The notes: generated by a model from the sequence alone, not told the origin. A DNA stretch of 64,000 nt from Steromphala cineraria (GCA_916613615.1 OU744725.1:55183075-55247074); one strand, 5' to 3'. Shown: positions 1 to 12,087, counted from the first letter of the stretch. Program-made: numbers and translations.

Positions 1-6
1 CCTCTC

Positions 7-37
7 CTCTTATACGACCGGAAGTGTCGTATAAGAG
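7..37. repeat. Short perfect hairpin at window edge
   Basis: Two 12-bp perfect inverted arms (CTCTTATACGAC and its complement) flank a 7-base loop at 19-25. The phrase GAGACCGTNAACG occurs twice just after it (36-48 and 65-77). It probably belongs to a repeat cut by the window edge. Confidence 0.6.
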
Positions 38-726
38 ACCGTCAACGAGCTTTGGGACATGTATGAGACCGTTAACGTTGTTTGCATTTTAGTTTACGAG
101 TTATCGTCACATTTTTGCGACAATGAAGACAATGAAGATCTTTTACCTATGATATTTTGTCAAGCACCAAAGTCAGATAAACGCTCTTCCTCTTTTACGA
201 ATGCTTCCTTTACCATGTCCACGAACAGACAGCTCTTTGATTTAGGTTTCTTATTAGAATATCCCTACCTGGGTTATAAGCCAAAATTTTAGTTGTTACT
301 GAAAAAAAACTCGCCTGCCTTTTTTGCTCCAATCAAGAATTGCCAAGTCAACCTTTATACTATATATACATTTGGGATCTTTAATGTTCCCTGTTTCCAT
401 TATATGCTAGTATGGTGTAGTACACTGTGTAGTAAACATAATTTTGTGGGTTACTTTTGGATTATTTTGAAATTGAATATTTTAGTGTCGGTGAGTACAC
501 ATAGATGCACCCTACACAAAACACCAAGGTGATCAGTAAAATAGTTGTTGTTTTTAGCAACGTTTGCCTTGGGTGAAATACGACTTTTTATTCTGCTATT
601 GGCTACGGTTCTTTTAATGATATCAATGTATTTACCCTTCAACTTTCAATCAAGGATTTTATACATTTACATATATACTTGTATTTTTTTACGCTAAAAT
701 ATTTAAAAATCAATCGCATTTCAACT

Positions 727-900
727 TAGTTATAGATATGCCGTAATGTGTCACATTTATCGACACCGCTCTTGTAGTGATGACATATTTAACACCATCA
801 TTACCTGGAGTGTAGCATTGAGTGTATATGTTATATAATATCTCTTAGTGTATAGTTAGCTATGCGACAAGGTTTGTTGGTGTGATTGAAGCTGTTTTAT
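727..900 (+). repeat. Diverged dispersed repeat, copy 1
   Basis: It shares an ordered series of words with 2371-2500: TTAGTTATAGAT, then CGTNATGTGTCACAT, then CAACACCA-like and TTGTTG(G/T)TGTGATTGA words. The two copies are direct and about 1.65 kb apart. Function unknown. Confidence 0.45.
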
Positions 901-913
901 TGATATGTTATTA

Positions 914-1089
914 CAGAAGAACACGGATATAACGAACTCGGATATAGCGAACAATCGGATATAGCGAACAAATTATGAAGTTCCATCAAAAGCCCTATGC
1001 AAGGCGGCCAAACGTAAGTAGCCAACATCGGATAAAGCGAACTAAATTCTTTGGTCCCTTTGAGTTCGTTCTATTCGTGTTCTACTGTA
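914..1089. mobile_element. CGGATATAGCGAAC MITE, copy 1
   Basis: The element is about 176 bp with inverted ends. The left end reads AGAACACGGATATAACGAAC and the right end is roughly its complement, closing with GTTCTACTGT. GGATATAGCGAAC repeats directly inside. A cleaner copy lies at 46598-46788. CAGTAGAAC-type termini are seen in pogo/Tigger-like elements, so a pogo-mobilised MITE is my guess. No transposase is present. Confidence 0.65.
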
Positions 1090-2100
1090 CTGTGTTACGG
1101 GATTCCCATGAGTTGTATTTTTCAAACTAAAATATCATTTTTGTATTTGAACAATTTTGAGGTGGGGATTTATTTAGTCAGTATATTCGTCCTTCATCAA
1201 ACCATCTATTGATCCAGAACTAAGCAGCACTTTAAGCCCAACAACGACATTGTGGTTGCTACTTTGAACTAATAATATCGTTTGATGGTGTTGCTCAAAG
1301 CAAAAACACTTCGGCATTATATCTTAACCATTTTATTGTTGTCAACATGATTAAAGATGTGGTTGTTTCTTTCACATAATTACTGACAGATACATTCGAA
1401 TCATGATTCATTCCCAATATAGAAGTTGGTATATAGTAACCTCTTTCTTTGCTTTCAACTTTTAAAATACATTTAACGTGTAAAGATTTCGTTCAAAATA
1501 TAAAAATGAAATTCAAATACTAAATATTCATATAACGACAGTTTCACAAATGCATATTTTATTCTGACTTAACGTGAGTTACATTGCATCAACAGTTTGT
1601 ATGCGTGCAAACCGGAACTCGCCCCATTAGAAATTATATTGTGACAAGGGCGTGAATCTGTAATATGATACCCATAATTCAACTGACATTACAGAAGGCA
1701 TTATGGGTTATATGCAAATGTTTTTAAGTATCTCCTAACACCGACAAACATTTGAGTTCTAGTCGTGGGATTACTTTTTAAAATAGAAGAATTAGGTGCT
1801 GTAGTTATTCAATGAAAACAATCATCGGCATATGGAATATGGATATTTTTTCATTCTAGAAAGCCAGATATCTAAACATTACTTAGGCATAGAATATTTT
1901 GCATACAGAGAATATTTTGAATACAGAGAATATTATACATAACCTCATAGAATCAATGACCAAGGCACCGTCACGAAACCTCACTAAATCCATGTAAAGA
2001 AGACAACTTATACATGTGTTTCAAACTTGACATGCTCATACTGATGGGTAGTACTTTCAGCTCAATTTAGGAGCATCTTCATGCCATATACAAATAACGG

Positions 2101-2121
2101 ATATATATATATATATATATA
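2101..2121. repeat. (AT)n microsatellite
   Basis: About ten uninterrupted AT dinucleotides are seen directly. Confidence 0.9.
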
Positions 2122-2370
2122 ATGCTTTTTAAAGATCCTTATAGAAATAGCAGTGCTTAAAGGTCAAGTTCAATTGTCAATTTGAGTTTTTCTTGTTACT
2201 ATTCTCATTGAAGATGAACGAATACCCTATAGACAGGAAATAATACGAATTGATGTAGCAACTTCAATCAAATCTCTGAAATTTGATTTGCACTCAGTTA
2301 TTAGAGGCGACAGGACATCCGTTTGGGGAGAAGTTGATAAGGAATCTGATATGGTTTTCAGGGGAATTTG

Positions 2371-2500
2371 ACCTTAGTTATAGATGTTCCGTGATGTGTC
2401 ACATAAAACGACATCAAAACATTTAGTAAGGACACATTCAACACCACGAGTGCGGTTTGCTAAGAGACGAGCTTTGCTGTTGTGATTGAGATGTCTCACT
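2371..2500 (+). repeat. Diverged dispersed repeat, copy 2
   Basis: This is the partner of 727-900, sharing TTAGTTATAGAT and ATGTGTCACAT at the start and TGTGATTGA near the end. Confidence 0.45.
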
Positions 2501-3395
2501 TATTCGTTATTTCATCACCTTTCCACGAACCCTGGATGTATTTTATTTGTTTATTTCATCATTTTGTATTTTAAAATGGTATACTAGGCCAACTATTCCT
2601 AGCATGGTATGTTTGATAGAATATAATTGTTGAATTTTGATTGACAAACAACAAAGCTCTTTCTCTGTAATGTGTGTTGGCTGGAAATATATATTTGCCA
2701 CGAAGTACAACTATAATGTTAACGTAAGATATGCATGCATCGTAATTTGATGCAATAATATTATCAACATATTTGATTTGTGAATATTATGTAAAATAAA
2801 AAAATGTTCAAAAGCTTCACATATTTAATTTGACAAGTTTTATACAAGAGAAAAAATACAAAAATAACAAAAATGAGAAATAAATATCTGACACATTTCT
2901 TCCATGTTTTTTATCAAACTTAGTTCAGCTGTAGGCAGAACACAGAACTGAGTCACTGAATAAATAATTAATGTCCCGTCACTTCCAATCGGCCTCAACA
3001 TGGGCTCTCTGTATGGCAAACCTTTGAGGTATTCACAGCTTGTCAACTGTCAGTGCATAGAGACAGTGGAACATATTTCTTAAAATTCTCTAGTGCAGAA
3101 TGCTCAAATAGATTTTTGCTTTAACATTGTTTTATACATGACCTACAAAAGGTTACAGTATCATGTTTTTGTTTTTTTGTGGTTTTTTTTTTTGTAATTC
3201 GTTTCGATGTAGATACTAACACCGTTTTCAAGCAAATGATTCTTCCTTATTCAGTTTCTACTCGTTAATATTCCCATGCAATAAATGTAAGTGTATGCAA
3301 CATGTTTTTCGATCAGCTGGTAGCATTGAACATCTGATTGCCGTATTTCCACTAAATAGCGCCCGGGTGCTTATTTTTTCAGCACCCCTTTACCA

Positions 3396-3417
3396 CCCCC
3401 CCCCCCCCCCCCCCCCC
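3396..3417. repeat. Poly-C / poly-G tract
   Basis: Twenty-two consecutive C residues. The minus strand is a G-run able to form quadruplexes. The run length may be unreliable in an assembly. Confidence 0.85.
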
Positions 3418-3512
3418 AAGCTAAAATGCATGCATCCATTCCACCTTTCAACCTTCGAGATGGGAAAATGGATTCGCGAACCTTTATTTCCTAAAAAAAC
3501 GTGGTTCAATGT

Positions 3513-3878
3513 CTTTAAAGGGGCAGTATCACGTTTTTTGATAATTTTACATTTTAAATATTTCACTTATAATTGTAAGTTAATGCTAAATGTATCATAT
3601 TGACAGTGTCAACAATCTCATTACACAAGCCAATCACCCATAGTCAGAGGACAAAGTATGAGGCTTCACATAAAATCCATTGGCGGCCATTTTTTTGTGA
3701 ACACCTTTAATTAATTTTTGTAAGAAAAATTAATCTCATGGCTGAACTTTACGTTATATATTTGAATTATTACTGCTTCATTTAGTTTGAATACATTGTC
3801 TTTCAATAGGAACTATTTATTTTCATTTTCCTGACATCACCTTATATTCCCCCTAAAAACGTGCAACTGCCCTTTAAA
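3513..3878 (+). mobile_element. TTAA-flanked AGGGGCAGTAGCACG MITE, copy a
   Basis: The element is about 360 bp. Its left end is TTAA + AGGGGCAGTATCACG and its right end is the complement of the GGGGCAGT(A/T)GCACGTTTTT terminus followed by TTTAAAG. Internal landmarks shared by the family are CACTTATAATTGTAAG near the left, a GGCGGCCATTTT block in the middle, and CCTGACATCACCTTATATTC near the right. No coding capacity. It abuts copy b, the two sharing a single TTAA at about 3874. Confidence 0.85.
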
Positions 3879-4245
3879 GGGGCAGTAGCACGTTTTTAGG
3901 GGGAATATAAGATTAAAGGGGCAGTAGCACGTTTTTAGGGGGAATATAAGGTGATGTCAGGAAAATGAAAATTAATGGTTTCAATTGAAAGACAATGCAT
4001 TCAAACTAAATGGAGCAGTAATAATTCAAATATATAATGTTAAAGTTAGCCATGCGATTCCTTTTTCTTTCACAAATGAATTGAAGGTGTTCACAAAAAA
4101 TGGCCGCCAATGGATTTTAGGGGAATCTTCGTACTTTGTTCTCTGACTATGGAAGATTGGCTTGTGTAATGAGATTTTTGACACTATCAAAATAATACAT
4201 TTAGCGTTAACGTACAATTATCAGTGAAAATTTAAAAATATAGAA
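3874..4245 (-). mobile_element. TTAA-flanked MITE, copy b, with repeated end
   Basis: This is the same family in reverse orientation, starting at the TTAA shared with copy a. About 40 bp of its terminus is present twice (3874-3913 and from 3914), the second instance again preceded by TTAA. The distal end decays near 4245 without a recognisable terminus. Confidence 0.8.
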
Positions 4246-4447
4246 TTAGAGCTACTAAAGTTAGTACACCAGCATATCGTAATATCTTAGAGATTTTCAG
4301 ATTGATATGATTACATATTGAGATTTTGCCGTGCTGAAATATCCTTCGGGGTTATCTGATGTTTAAGTCAAATCTATAGTAAGATCATAATAGCGGTTTC
4401 CTTATATTTTCAAGAAAGAATAAGATTATTTAGTCAGAATGATTTAC

Positions 4448-4805
4448 TTTAAAGGGACACTAGCACGTTTTTAGAGGGAATATAAGGTGATGTCAGGAAA
4501 ATGAAAATAAATGGTTCCAATTGAAATACAATATATTTAAAATAAATGAAGCAGTAAGAAATACAATATATAATGTAAAGTTCAGCCATGCTTTTCTTTT
4601 TTTCTAAAAAAAAATGTATAAAGGTGTTCACAGAAAAATTACCATTAATATTTATAAATTGTTCTCTGACAATGGATGATTGGTTTGTGACACTTGTGTA
4701 ATGAGATTTTTTCAAAATAATACATTTAGTATTAACATACAATTATCAGTGACAAATTGAAAATATAAAATATTTTAAAAAAACGTGCTACTGCTACGTG
4801 CTACC
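4448..4805 (-). mobile_element. TTAA-flanked MITE, copy c
   Basis: Reverse-orientation copy beginning TTTAAAGGGACACTAGCACG and ending in AAACGTGCTACTGC. It has lost much of the central GGCGGCCAT block. Confidence 0.75.
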
Positions 4806-5029
4806 GTTTTCAATATGCATGCACATGTCTAGTGCTGTCTAGTAGAAAATTGGGTTTCAGAGAAAGCGGTAGATTTGTCATTTCAGGACCTATCTGATGA
4901 ATGATAGAATTAATGATATCCAACTTACAAAAAAATCTTGCTCCTTGTTCTGTTGTACTGGGTATCTCAATAATCTCAATAATGTCCAACTGGTATGTAA
5001 TACTTTGATATAGAGGATATTATATGAGT

Positions 5030-5312
5030 GGCCATGACATACTATGTTTATGACACAAGTGACTAAATATTGGTATTTCCCGAGCGAGAGCGAGGGATAT
5101 ACTGATATTTAGGCACGAGTGTCGTATAGATTGTGACGTCATAGGTGAAACGTGACGTCAAAGCATTGTTTAAAACGTGACGTCACAATGAAAACGTGAT
5201 ATTTTGCCCTAGGGCAACATATGAAAAATATGAACCTCGATACGATTTCCCGAGCGAGAGCGAGGGACATACTGATATTTAGGCACGAGTGTCGTAAACA
5301 TAGTATGTCATG
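5030..5312. mobile_element. Fold-back element with triple CRE core, copy 1
   Basis: Arms of about 45 bp are inverted: the left starts CCATGACATACTATGTTTA and the right ends in its complement at 5312. Between them the GAGCGAGAGCGAGGGA(T/C)ATACT block occurs twice (about 5078 and 5250). The core holds three perfect TGACGTCA palindromes at 5134-5141, 5153-5160 and 5178-5185. No ORF. Related sequence recurs at 5743-6010 and more distantly at 61961-62525. Confidence 0.7.
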
Positions 5313-5742
5313 GACACGAATATAGTATTATAATAGTATATAGTATAGCTGTGTATATTCCTAGATTAACTCATAAAGAATTCTGTGTTATTTTGAAAAC
5401 TTTTTAGAAATGTTGTAGAACTTTAACACTACTATTGATTTTATCAATATAAGGATGTTTATGTTATGAATTATGCATTTTATGCTCTTAAAGAAATCTT
5501 GTTGCATTGAGTTATTTTGAAACACATCAATCAGATATAATGAGGTCAGAGGGAAAAAAACTAGTTCACAGATAATTAATTATTTTCATAACTTCTTGAT
5601 AATCTTTCCGTCGTTTAACTTAGCAAATATGCTTAGTTTGGAGCCTTGTTGAAATTGTGAATAAAATGGAAATTGAAAGAATTCTTTGCAAAAATTCAAT
5701 CAAAGCAATTGTTTTCATATTTTCATATGAATGTCTAAATAT

Positions 5743-6010
5743 GAGCGAGGGATATACTGATATTTAGGCACGAGTGTTCCAAACATAGTATGTCATGGGC
5801 ACGAATATGATATTCTGTTTATTACCGTAGTCTATAAATTAAAGAAAATACTCAAAACCTACTTCTAGGCATAGGCGGACTAGTCGGCGCCGGCCCGTAT
5901 AGATTGTGACGTCATAGGTGAACCGTGACGTCAAAGCATTGTTTAAAACGTGACGTCACAATGAAAACGTGATATTTTGCCCTAGGGCAACATGTGATAA
6001 ATATGAACCT
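5743..6010. mobile_element. Fold-back element with triple CRE core, rearranged copy 2
   Basis: The right arm (GAGCGAGGGATATACTGATA) is at 5743-5812 and the core is at 5897-6010, separated by about 85 bp of other sequence. The core repeats TGACGTCA three times, at 5907-5914, 5926-5933 and 5951-5958, followed by TGCCCTAGGGCAACAT as in copy 1. Confidence 0.6.
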
Positions 6011-6111
6011 CTGTATGACTGCCCTCGTAGGTAATAATATAGTTATCACCCAATATGTTCGCTCGTCAGTCCATACTCGTTCCGTTTCGTTAAGGGAACA
6101 GAACTAAAAAA

Positions 6112-6350
6112 GTGGCATCGGCTCTGTAGCTCATCAGGTGTCACATTTAACCTTGCGTTAAGGTGACACCGAAGTGCCCCAACTCCACAATGTCATCAAA
6201 TCTACCAATAATAATCCCCATTAAAACAAGAATCCGCATACATGCTTGCAGCTTTCTGTGCTATTTGCCTTTGGAGAAGATTAAACTAGGTTTGAAAGGC
6301 ATCGCCTATATGGCCCGTATATGGTCACAGGGGCACCAAAGCTATAACAT
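6112..6350 (+). mobile_element. TAGCTCATCAGG element, 3'-truncated copy
   Basis: It starts with GGCTCTGTAGCTCATCAGG like the copies at 13357, 27709, 43619 and 54391 and retains a GGTCACAGGGGCACCAAA word. It lacks the GGACGGACG tract and the closing terminus. Confidence 0.65.
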
Positions 6351-7141
6351 AAATTTTATAGTTATATCATATTTATATTATATAACTCTTACTTAAACTT
6401 ATTATTATCAACAACCACCCACAGAAACGACGCCTTGTGATTTCTTGAAATGTATAGAGACGGACTATTTGGCAGCATGGGAGTCTTTTTCAAATTGTGT
6501 ACAAGTTTCGTAACCTAATAGTTTTATCATTGATTCTAAGACATAAATTGCGGTATAGCTGACATATGGGACTGTCAGCGTATGATGAGTTTGTAATAAG
6601 TACTTGTTTCCTTGTAGAGTTTAAAACATCTATGAATACTTTACGGTTCACTTATACTAAATAAATAATTCAAACATTTGATACACGTTTTAATCAGAAA
6701 ATATACATATTAATTAGTGACGGATTTGTACATTTTGACTTATGCCTTTACTTTTAGGTACTTGTTTTTGTTCGACGTTAATGTGTTTTAAATGTCATTT
6801 ATATGTAAAATGCATGAAAAGAAGACGAATATTAATCTGTCCAAAAATATCCGAAATAGCAAAAATCATTAAAAAAGCGTGTTTTCATTATGGCCACGAT
6901 TTCACTGGCATATCTGTCATTAAAAGGCAACGATAACGTTATTCAGGACATGATTAGAATTATTCATTCGTTTAATTAATCTGTAGCTTTATTGTATTGT
7001 AAATGGTTATATTTTTTTACAATATCACAGACATCAGTTATTAATGGGCAACACTTATCAAACAAGCAACCGGTATTAAAGTTAAACTTTTCCAGTTATT
7101 TACAGAATATTTCTTGTATCATGTAATGTGGAACATTTTGA
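6351..7141. other. Gene-free stretch
   Basis: AT-rich sequence with only short open frames. I see no repeat family or conserved coding signal. Confidence 0.5.
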
Positions 7142-8441
7142 GTAGGGGAGACCAGGGCAAAGCGCGCCCTCGGGGCAAAGTGACCACGCGTTATTTCTTC
7201 AAAACTATCGACAAATGGAGAAATTTGTCATTCAAAACCAATGAAAGTAACCGTAATGAAGCGTTATAACTAACGCTTGAATCATGTGCCTTAGTTGTGG
7301 ACGCAGAATTTCAAATAGTCGAAAAAACGCGATTTTACTATAAGGAACGGATATGTCTCAAATTCAAATATTTCATAGAAATACAAAACGGACCTGGTGC
7401 ACATGTAACATGAATTGGTATCAGTAATTCATTGAATAATGAAATTTGTAATTAATTGCTTTGATGATTTTCTTTGATGTACATAATAAATGCTACCCTT
7501 GATGGGGCAAAACGCGCCGAGGGAGCACTTTGCCCCGTGTGTTATAAAAAATATCTTTTTGGATAACATATTGGTGCAAAAGTTATTATTTTACATTTCT
7601 TAAGCAAATAATGTAAAGGAGAACTATTATTTTCATATCAGCATGCTGCTGTATTCTATAAAAATGAAATCTACCATTTTACTAAAGGGTGTCGTTTTGT
7701 TAAAGAATGACGATACGTAACAGATACCAAAAACATATTGTTCTGTTGTTTTTTAATTCATGAAAATAAAATTCATTGTATATTACTGTTCAACCCTAGA
7801 CAATAAGCAATTTATGCCGTTCTGTCAAATTCGACACAAAATAGATGATGTGATTTTTTTAATTCGTCCATATAACCAATTCTATTCTTCTTTTCTTTTA
7901 TTTATTACTGGTTTTGATAGTCAATTACCTACATTATAAACACTTTCGTATTTAACAGAAATTTGCATGTACAAACCATAATGATATTTGGTCATTAAGA
8001 ATGATGAACATGTAGGTCCATGACATGTTTAGGAATATGTTAAGCATCCTTGCATTCATTGCCACCTTTTATGTTAATTCTATCCTTCATATTGGTTCGA
8101 TAGTTGCCTTGCATTATCAAGATGATAGCTTTTGATAAGTATAAGCTGATAAAAGGTGTGTAATATCTACTACATTCTGTGTTGTTTTTCACATGGGGCA
8201 AAGCGCCCAGGGGATTGGGCACTTTGCCCCAAACTACAGGGCAAAGCGCGCCCCCTTAGTCAAAATACATTTACGTAAATATATTCTTATGCCGAAATGG
8301 TAGATTAAAAAAGCATGTATCATATAACAGTCTATCTGATAAGTATTAGAGACAGTGTGCAAATTGCATTGTATTAATGTCGGGGTGCACTCTAGACGCA
8401 CTTATAGCTTAGGGGGCGCGCTTTGCCCTGGTCTCCCCTAC
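7142..8441. mobile_element. 1.3-kb element with GGGGCAAAG palindromes
   Basis: The two ends are perfect 28-bp inverted repeats; the left begins GTAGGGGAGACCAGGGCAAA. Removing the outer TA at each side leaves GGGGAGACC termini, consistent with a TA target duplication (Tc1/mariner-type). The interior is AT-rich with no ORF above about 60 codons, so it is non-autonomous. Two internal hairpins use the same words: GGGGCAAAACGCGCC...CTTTGCCCC at about 7504-7537 and GGGGCAAAGCGCCC...CTTTGCCCC at about 8195-8229. Confidence 0.85.
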
Positions 8442-9149
8442 ATAAGTTAACATTCAATTTGTGTTAACATAGTTGTTTGTCACACCTTAAAGATATATAC
8501 CGTAACTAATTTGACAGGGCATTGAAATGACCAGGGGTCAAAATTTTGAAAACGCTAATTTATATTTTTCTCAACAAAATCCTTCATTAGTGATCAATAG
8601 CTTTAGAACTAAGTCATATTTGTTCCTTTGCATTAATGCAATGTAATCGTACTGATTTCTTTCTTACAGAGTTTATATGAAATATTTAAATCGAAATTTA
8701 AGAAAATCTGAATTTCACAAATATGACTATTAAATCATGCCAAATATCTAAATTCGGTACCAGTGACAAGACGATCCCGAAATATGGTTTGGGAACAACC
8801 TTTCCACCAATGGATAATTGGTTGTCGTTTGTTGGTGATCCTGGAGTTATTTTATGGACATCAAAACGAAACCCAATTTACATAATATTTGCACTCAAAT
8901 ACTAAAGCAAGTGAACAAATATAAGGTACGCAGCTGTAGCGAACCGAAAACGAAAGAATGCATTAATCGAATTAGCAACATGCTGCATATTATGAGTGAG
9001 GGGAATATATGAATGTCTAGCTCAGGTGTGACATTGTCCTCAATAAGAGATGGCTTGGTTGGGAAACTAGTTCAATGTCAGGAAACTGGTCACATGAAAT
9101 AGCTATAGATAAAATTGGTATTAGCTTATTCTATAATCGCATTTAATAG
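8442..9149. other. Gene-free stretch
   Basis: AT-rich with no recognised gene or repeat. Confidence 0.5.
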
Positions 9150-9748
9150 GTTTAAATGGTAGCACGTTTTCACTGATAATTGTAAGTTAATGCTAAATGT
9201 ATTATTTTGATAGTGTCATAAATCTCATTACACAAACCAATCAGCCACAGTCAGAGGACAAAGTATGAAGATTCATAAACAATTCATTGGCGTCCATTTT
9301 GTGTGAATACCTTTAATTCATTTTGTGAAAAAGAAACCGCATGGCTAAACTTTACTTTATATATTTGAATTATTACCGCGCACCATTTAATCTAAATACA
9401 TTGTGGCATGCCATTCTCATGTGAGGCACGGAGTCAAAATTTGAAAATTCTGATTTTATTCTTTCTGCAATATGTTTTACAATTTAACGCATTTTCAGCA
9501 AACGTTCGTTCAAAATATTAAATATTTTTAACGGTATGATCTAACTGACGCTTTTACAAGAACAATTTTGAAATGATAATTTTTTAAGATAAACAAATAA
9601 CTTGACTTTTTGCATTTTGGACCCCAGTGTTTTAGTTCCTGTCGAATATGTTCCTCAAGTGAAATTAGTATCATCTTTCAGTTTGTGATGGGAAATTTAT
9701 GCAGAGATGCTTGTTTTTATAAAAAGAAAAACGTGTTACTGCCCCTTT
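9150..9748 (+). mobile_element. TTAA MITE, diverged copy d with internal insertion
   Basis: The family landmarks CACTGATAATTGTAAG and the AATCTCATTACACA block appear after 9150. The sequence then departs from the family at about 9405 and ends with AACGTGTTACTGCCCCTTTA at about 9747. The roughly 300 bp between is unrelated, suggesting insertion or recombination. Confidence 0.6.
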
Positions 9749-10368
9749 ACTTACACATGACAGGAAACAAATATCTACATAAGTCTTTGATTTATTTTAA
9801 AGACAGACAGAAAGATTCTTTATTATAGTCTCACCTCGCATTTATAAAATACCAATACAAAACCAAATACATATTTTAAAAGAAACATAGGGCGAGCTAC
9901 CAAAAACAGGTTACGAGAGACTTGAATAAAATGAATACATATATACATTTGTACATACAATAACCATGTAATAGTCAAATCAGCACAAATAAAATGCGAA
10001 TAAGAAATGAAAATGTATAAATTTCAAGAGTATAAAATTATTAGAGATACAAGCATAAAATAAATATGAAATAAAATTAAAGATATGATAAAAAAAAGGC
10101 ACAAAAGTATGCCCAAGTTGTAAAATTCGTGATAAATTATTCATTTATGATATAAAAAGTTCTTACGGATGGTTAAGATAGATTTGCAGGCCTTGGCACT
10201 GATAAAAGTCACTTCAGGTGAGGAGAGAATTTTTAAAACACTCTTCAGATATTATTGTGCCTTATCTTGAACTTGTATTCAATGTTTAGAAAATGGATCA
10301 TTTCCAGAGGCTTGGTCAGTAGGGATTATTGTGCCAATTCATAACTTCATAACAATTTGTCTAGTTTT
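9749..10368. other. Gene-free stretch
   Basis: Very AT-rich sequence. No gene, repeat family or coding signal recognised. Confidence 0.5.
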
Positions 10369-10442
10369 GTAAACCTAGCCTCAATATTAGCCGCTTCACT
10401 CCTATACTGAGAGTGAAACGGATAATATTGAGGCTAGGTTTA
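10369..10442. repeat. 74-bp inverted repeat
   Basis: The arms GTAAACCTAGCCTCAATATTA and the complementary right arm pair almost perfectly, extended by CGCTTCACTC/GAGTGAAACG around a loop of about 9 bases. It lies about 190 bp outside the Tc1-like element and is not one of its termini. Confidence 0.8.
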
Positions 10443-11097
10443 CTTAGACTGTCTTAAACTAGACCTGCTTTTCAGAAGAATAAATACATGTCACGATCAC
10501 AGTAAAATGTCTATAATTGAATTCTAACTACAATTAAAACTAACTTAAATTAAGATTTGATTATTGTTTTGGAACGTTTTTAAATTATATAAATTAAAAA
10601 AGAAATTTTGTGTCATTGCTGTATATATACTCTCCAAAAAAAGAAACGCATAGGTGATTTTGCGATTTTTTGTCGAGCGTAAAAACAAATTAAACAACAT
10701 AAATGTGGTACTTCCTTCCAAAATATCCTTTTTATATGATGGTTTACGGCTTTAGTACACAAAATTGAAAATTTTATACCTCCTTTTTATTTGAGACTCA
10801 TTTGAAGAATATTTTGGAAAAACATTATGTCTAAAAATCTAAAGCAGAATTCACGAAAGAGTAAACTCTAGATCACGTGGTACCTTTAACCAACCGAAGG
10901 CAATCAATGTTTCAATTTTTTTTATTCAATTCTAAATGGAACAAAGGTTACCTTTATGCATTGACAAAGTGTTGAAAATTAAAACGTCGTCGAGCGTTAA
11001 ATTGAAACCGAAGTTTCATGATTTACACTAGTCTGGCATCAGAATATTCATCATCGTCCTATTGCGTATTATTGGTCCATTCCTACAGGCCACTTCC

Positions 11098-11345
11098 GGT
11101 CAAAGGAGCTATAGATATGTGCATCAAAGAGTTGCCATTAAACCCCCAAATCTCTACATCCGGGTCACAACTTTTCTTCATTCTCTTGCCACAGGAATAC
11201 AGATTATTCACAACATCGCTGATTTGGGTTTAAAAGTCCACCAAACTGTACAAAAGCGTTTCCATGAAGTGGATATTCGACCTTGAAGGCCAGTTATCGC
11301 CCCTGTTTTTGGTGGCTTTCAAGAACCCAAACTTATTTAGTGGCG
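11098..11345 (+). pseudogene. Tc1-like transposase fragment (broken)
   Basis: Conceptual translation gives HQTVQKRFHEVDIRP, a stop at about 11284, then RPVIAPVF in the same frame. This resembles the second helix-turn-helix and linker of Tc1 transposases (pattern TVRNRLxExxIRPRRPVVAPVL), with the stop replacing the Arg codon before RP, as by a C-to-T change. The sequence upstream (RYVHQRVAIKPPNLYIRVTT) fits the region between the two HTH motifs. Further stops follow and no DDE catalytic block is readable, so it cannot encode an active enzyme. Confidence 0.6.
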
Positions 11346-11719
11346 TTTTACAATCAAGATCTTGAACGTAAGAAACCTTAGGATTCTTTGGTTTACTAAA
11401 AACGCACACATTTGTCAATAACAACAATTAGAAAATGACGTGACTCTGGATTCTTTACAGTTTGAAAAATGAAACTTTTGCCCAAAGTTTATGTCACAAG
11501 TCAACAGATTCGGTTGAGACAGTGCGATGGTGTTGGATACAGCATTGAATTTTTAAAAATGTAGTTAATTGGTGGTTCTGAAGAATTTAAGAAGTAAATC
11601 ACAATTTCGACAACATCCATGAATGCGCTTGCATCAGATTATTTACCGACAAAGGATGTTTTTCCAGTATGGTAACTTGAGTTCACTTGTAGAACGTCAG
11701 AGGGCTCATTAACCTGCCC

Positions 11720-12087
11720 TTTTAAAGGGGCAGTAGCACGTTTTTTGATAATTTTATATTTTAAATTTCTCACTGATAATTGTAAGTTAATGCTAAATGT
11801 ATTATTTTGACAGTGTCAAAAATCTCATTACACCAGCCAATCATCCATAGTCAGAGGACAAAGTATGAAGATTCACATAAAATCCATTGGCGGCCATTTT
11901 GTGTGAACACCTTTTATTCATTTTGTGTAAGAAAAGGGAATCGCATGGCTTAACTTTACGTTATATATTTGAATTATAACTGCTCCATTTAGTTTAAATA
12001 CATTGTCTTTCAATTGGAACCATTACTTTTCTTTTTCCTGACATCATCTTATATTCCCCCTAAAAACGCGCTACTGCCCCTTTAAAG
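11720..12087 (+). mobile_element. TTAA-flanked MITE, copy e (intact, nested)
   Basis: A full-length 368-bp copy with TTTTAAAGGGGCAGTAGCACG at the left and CGCGCTACTGCCCCTTTAAAG at the right (longest shown motif within limits of 21 shared terminal positions). It sits inside the Tc1-like relic and so inserted later. All family landmarks are present. Confidence 0.9.

Larger units (their letters stand above)
38..3512. other. Gene-free stretch, no conserved coding signal
   Basis: Open frames here are short (under about 100 codons), AT-rich and unlike known families. The content I can name is a CGGATATAGCGAAC element at 914-1089, a diverged repeat pair (727-900 and 2371-2500), an AT microsatellite and a poly-C run. 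Nothing else is supported. Confidence 0.6.
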
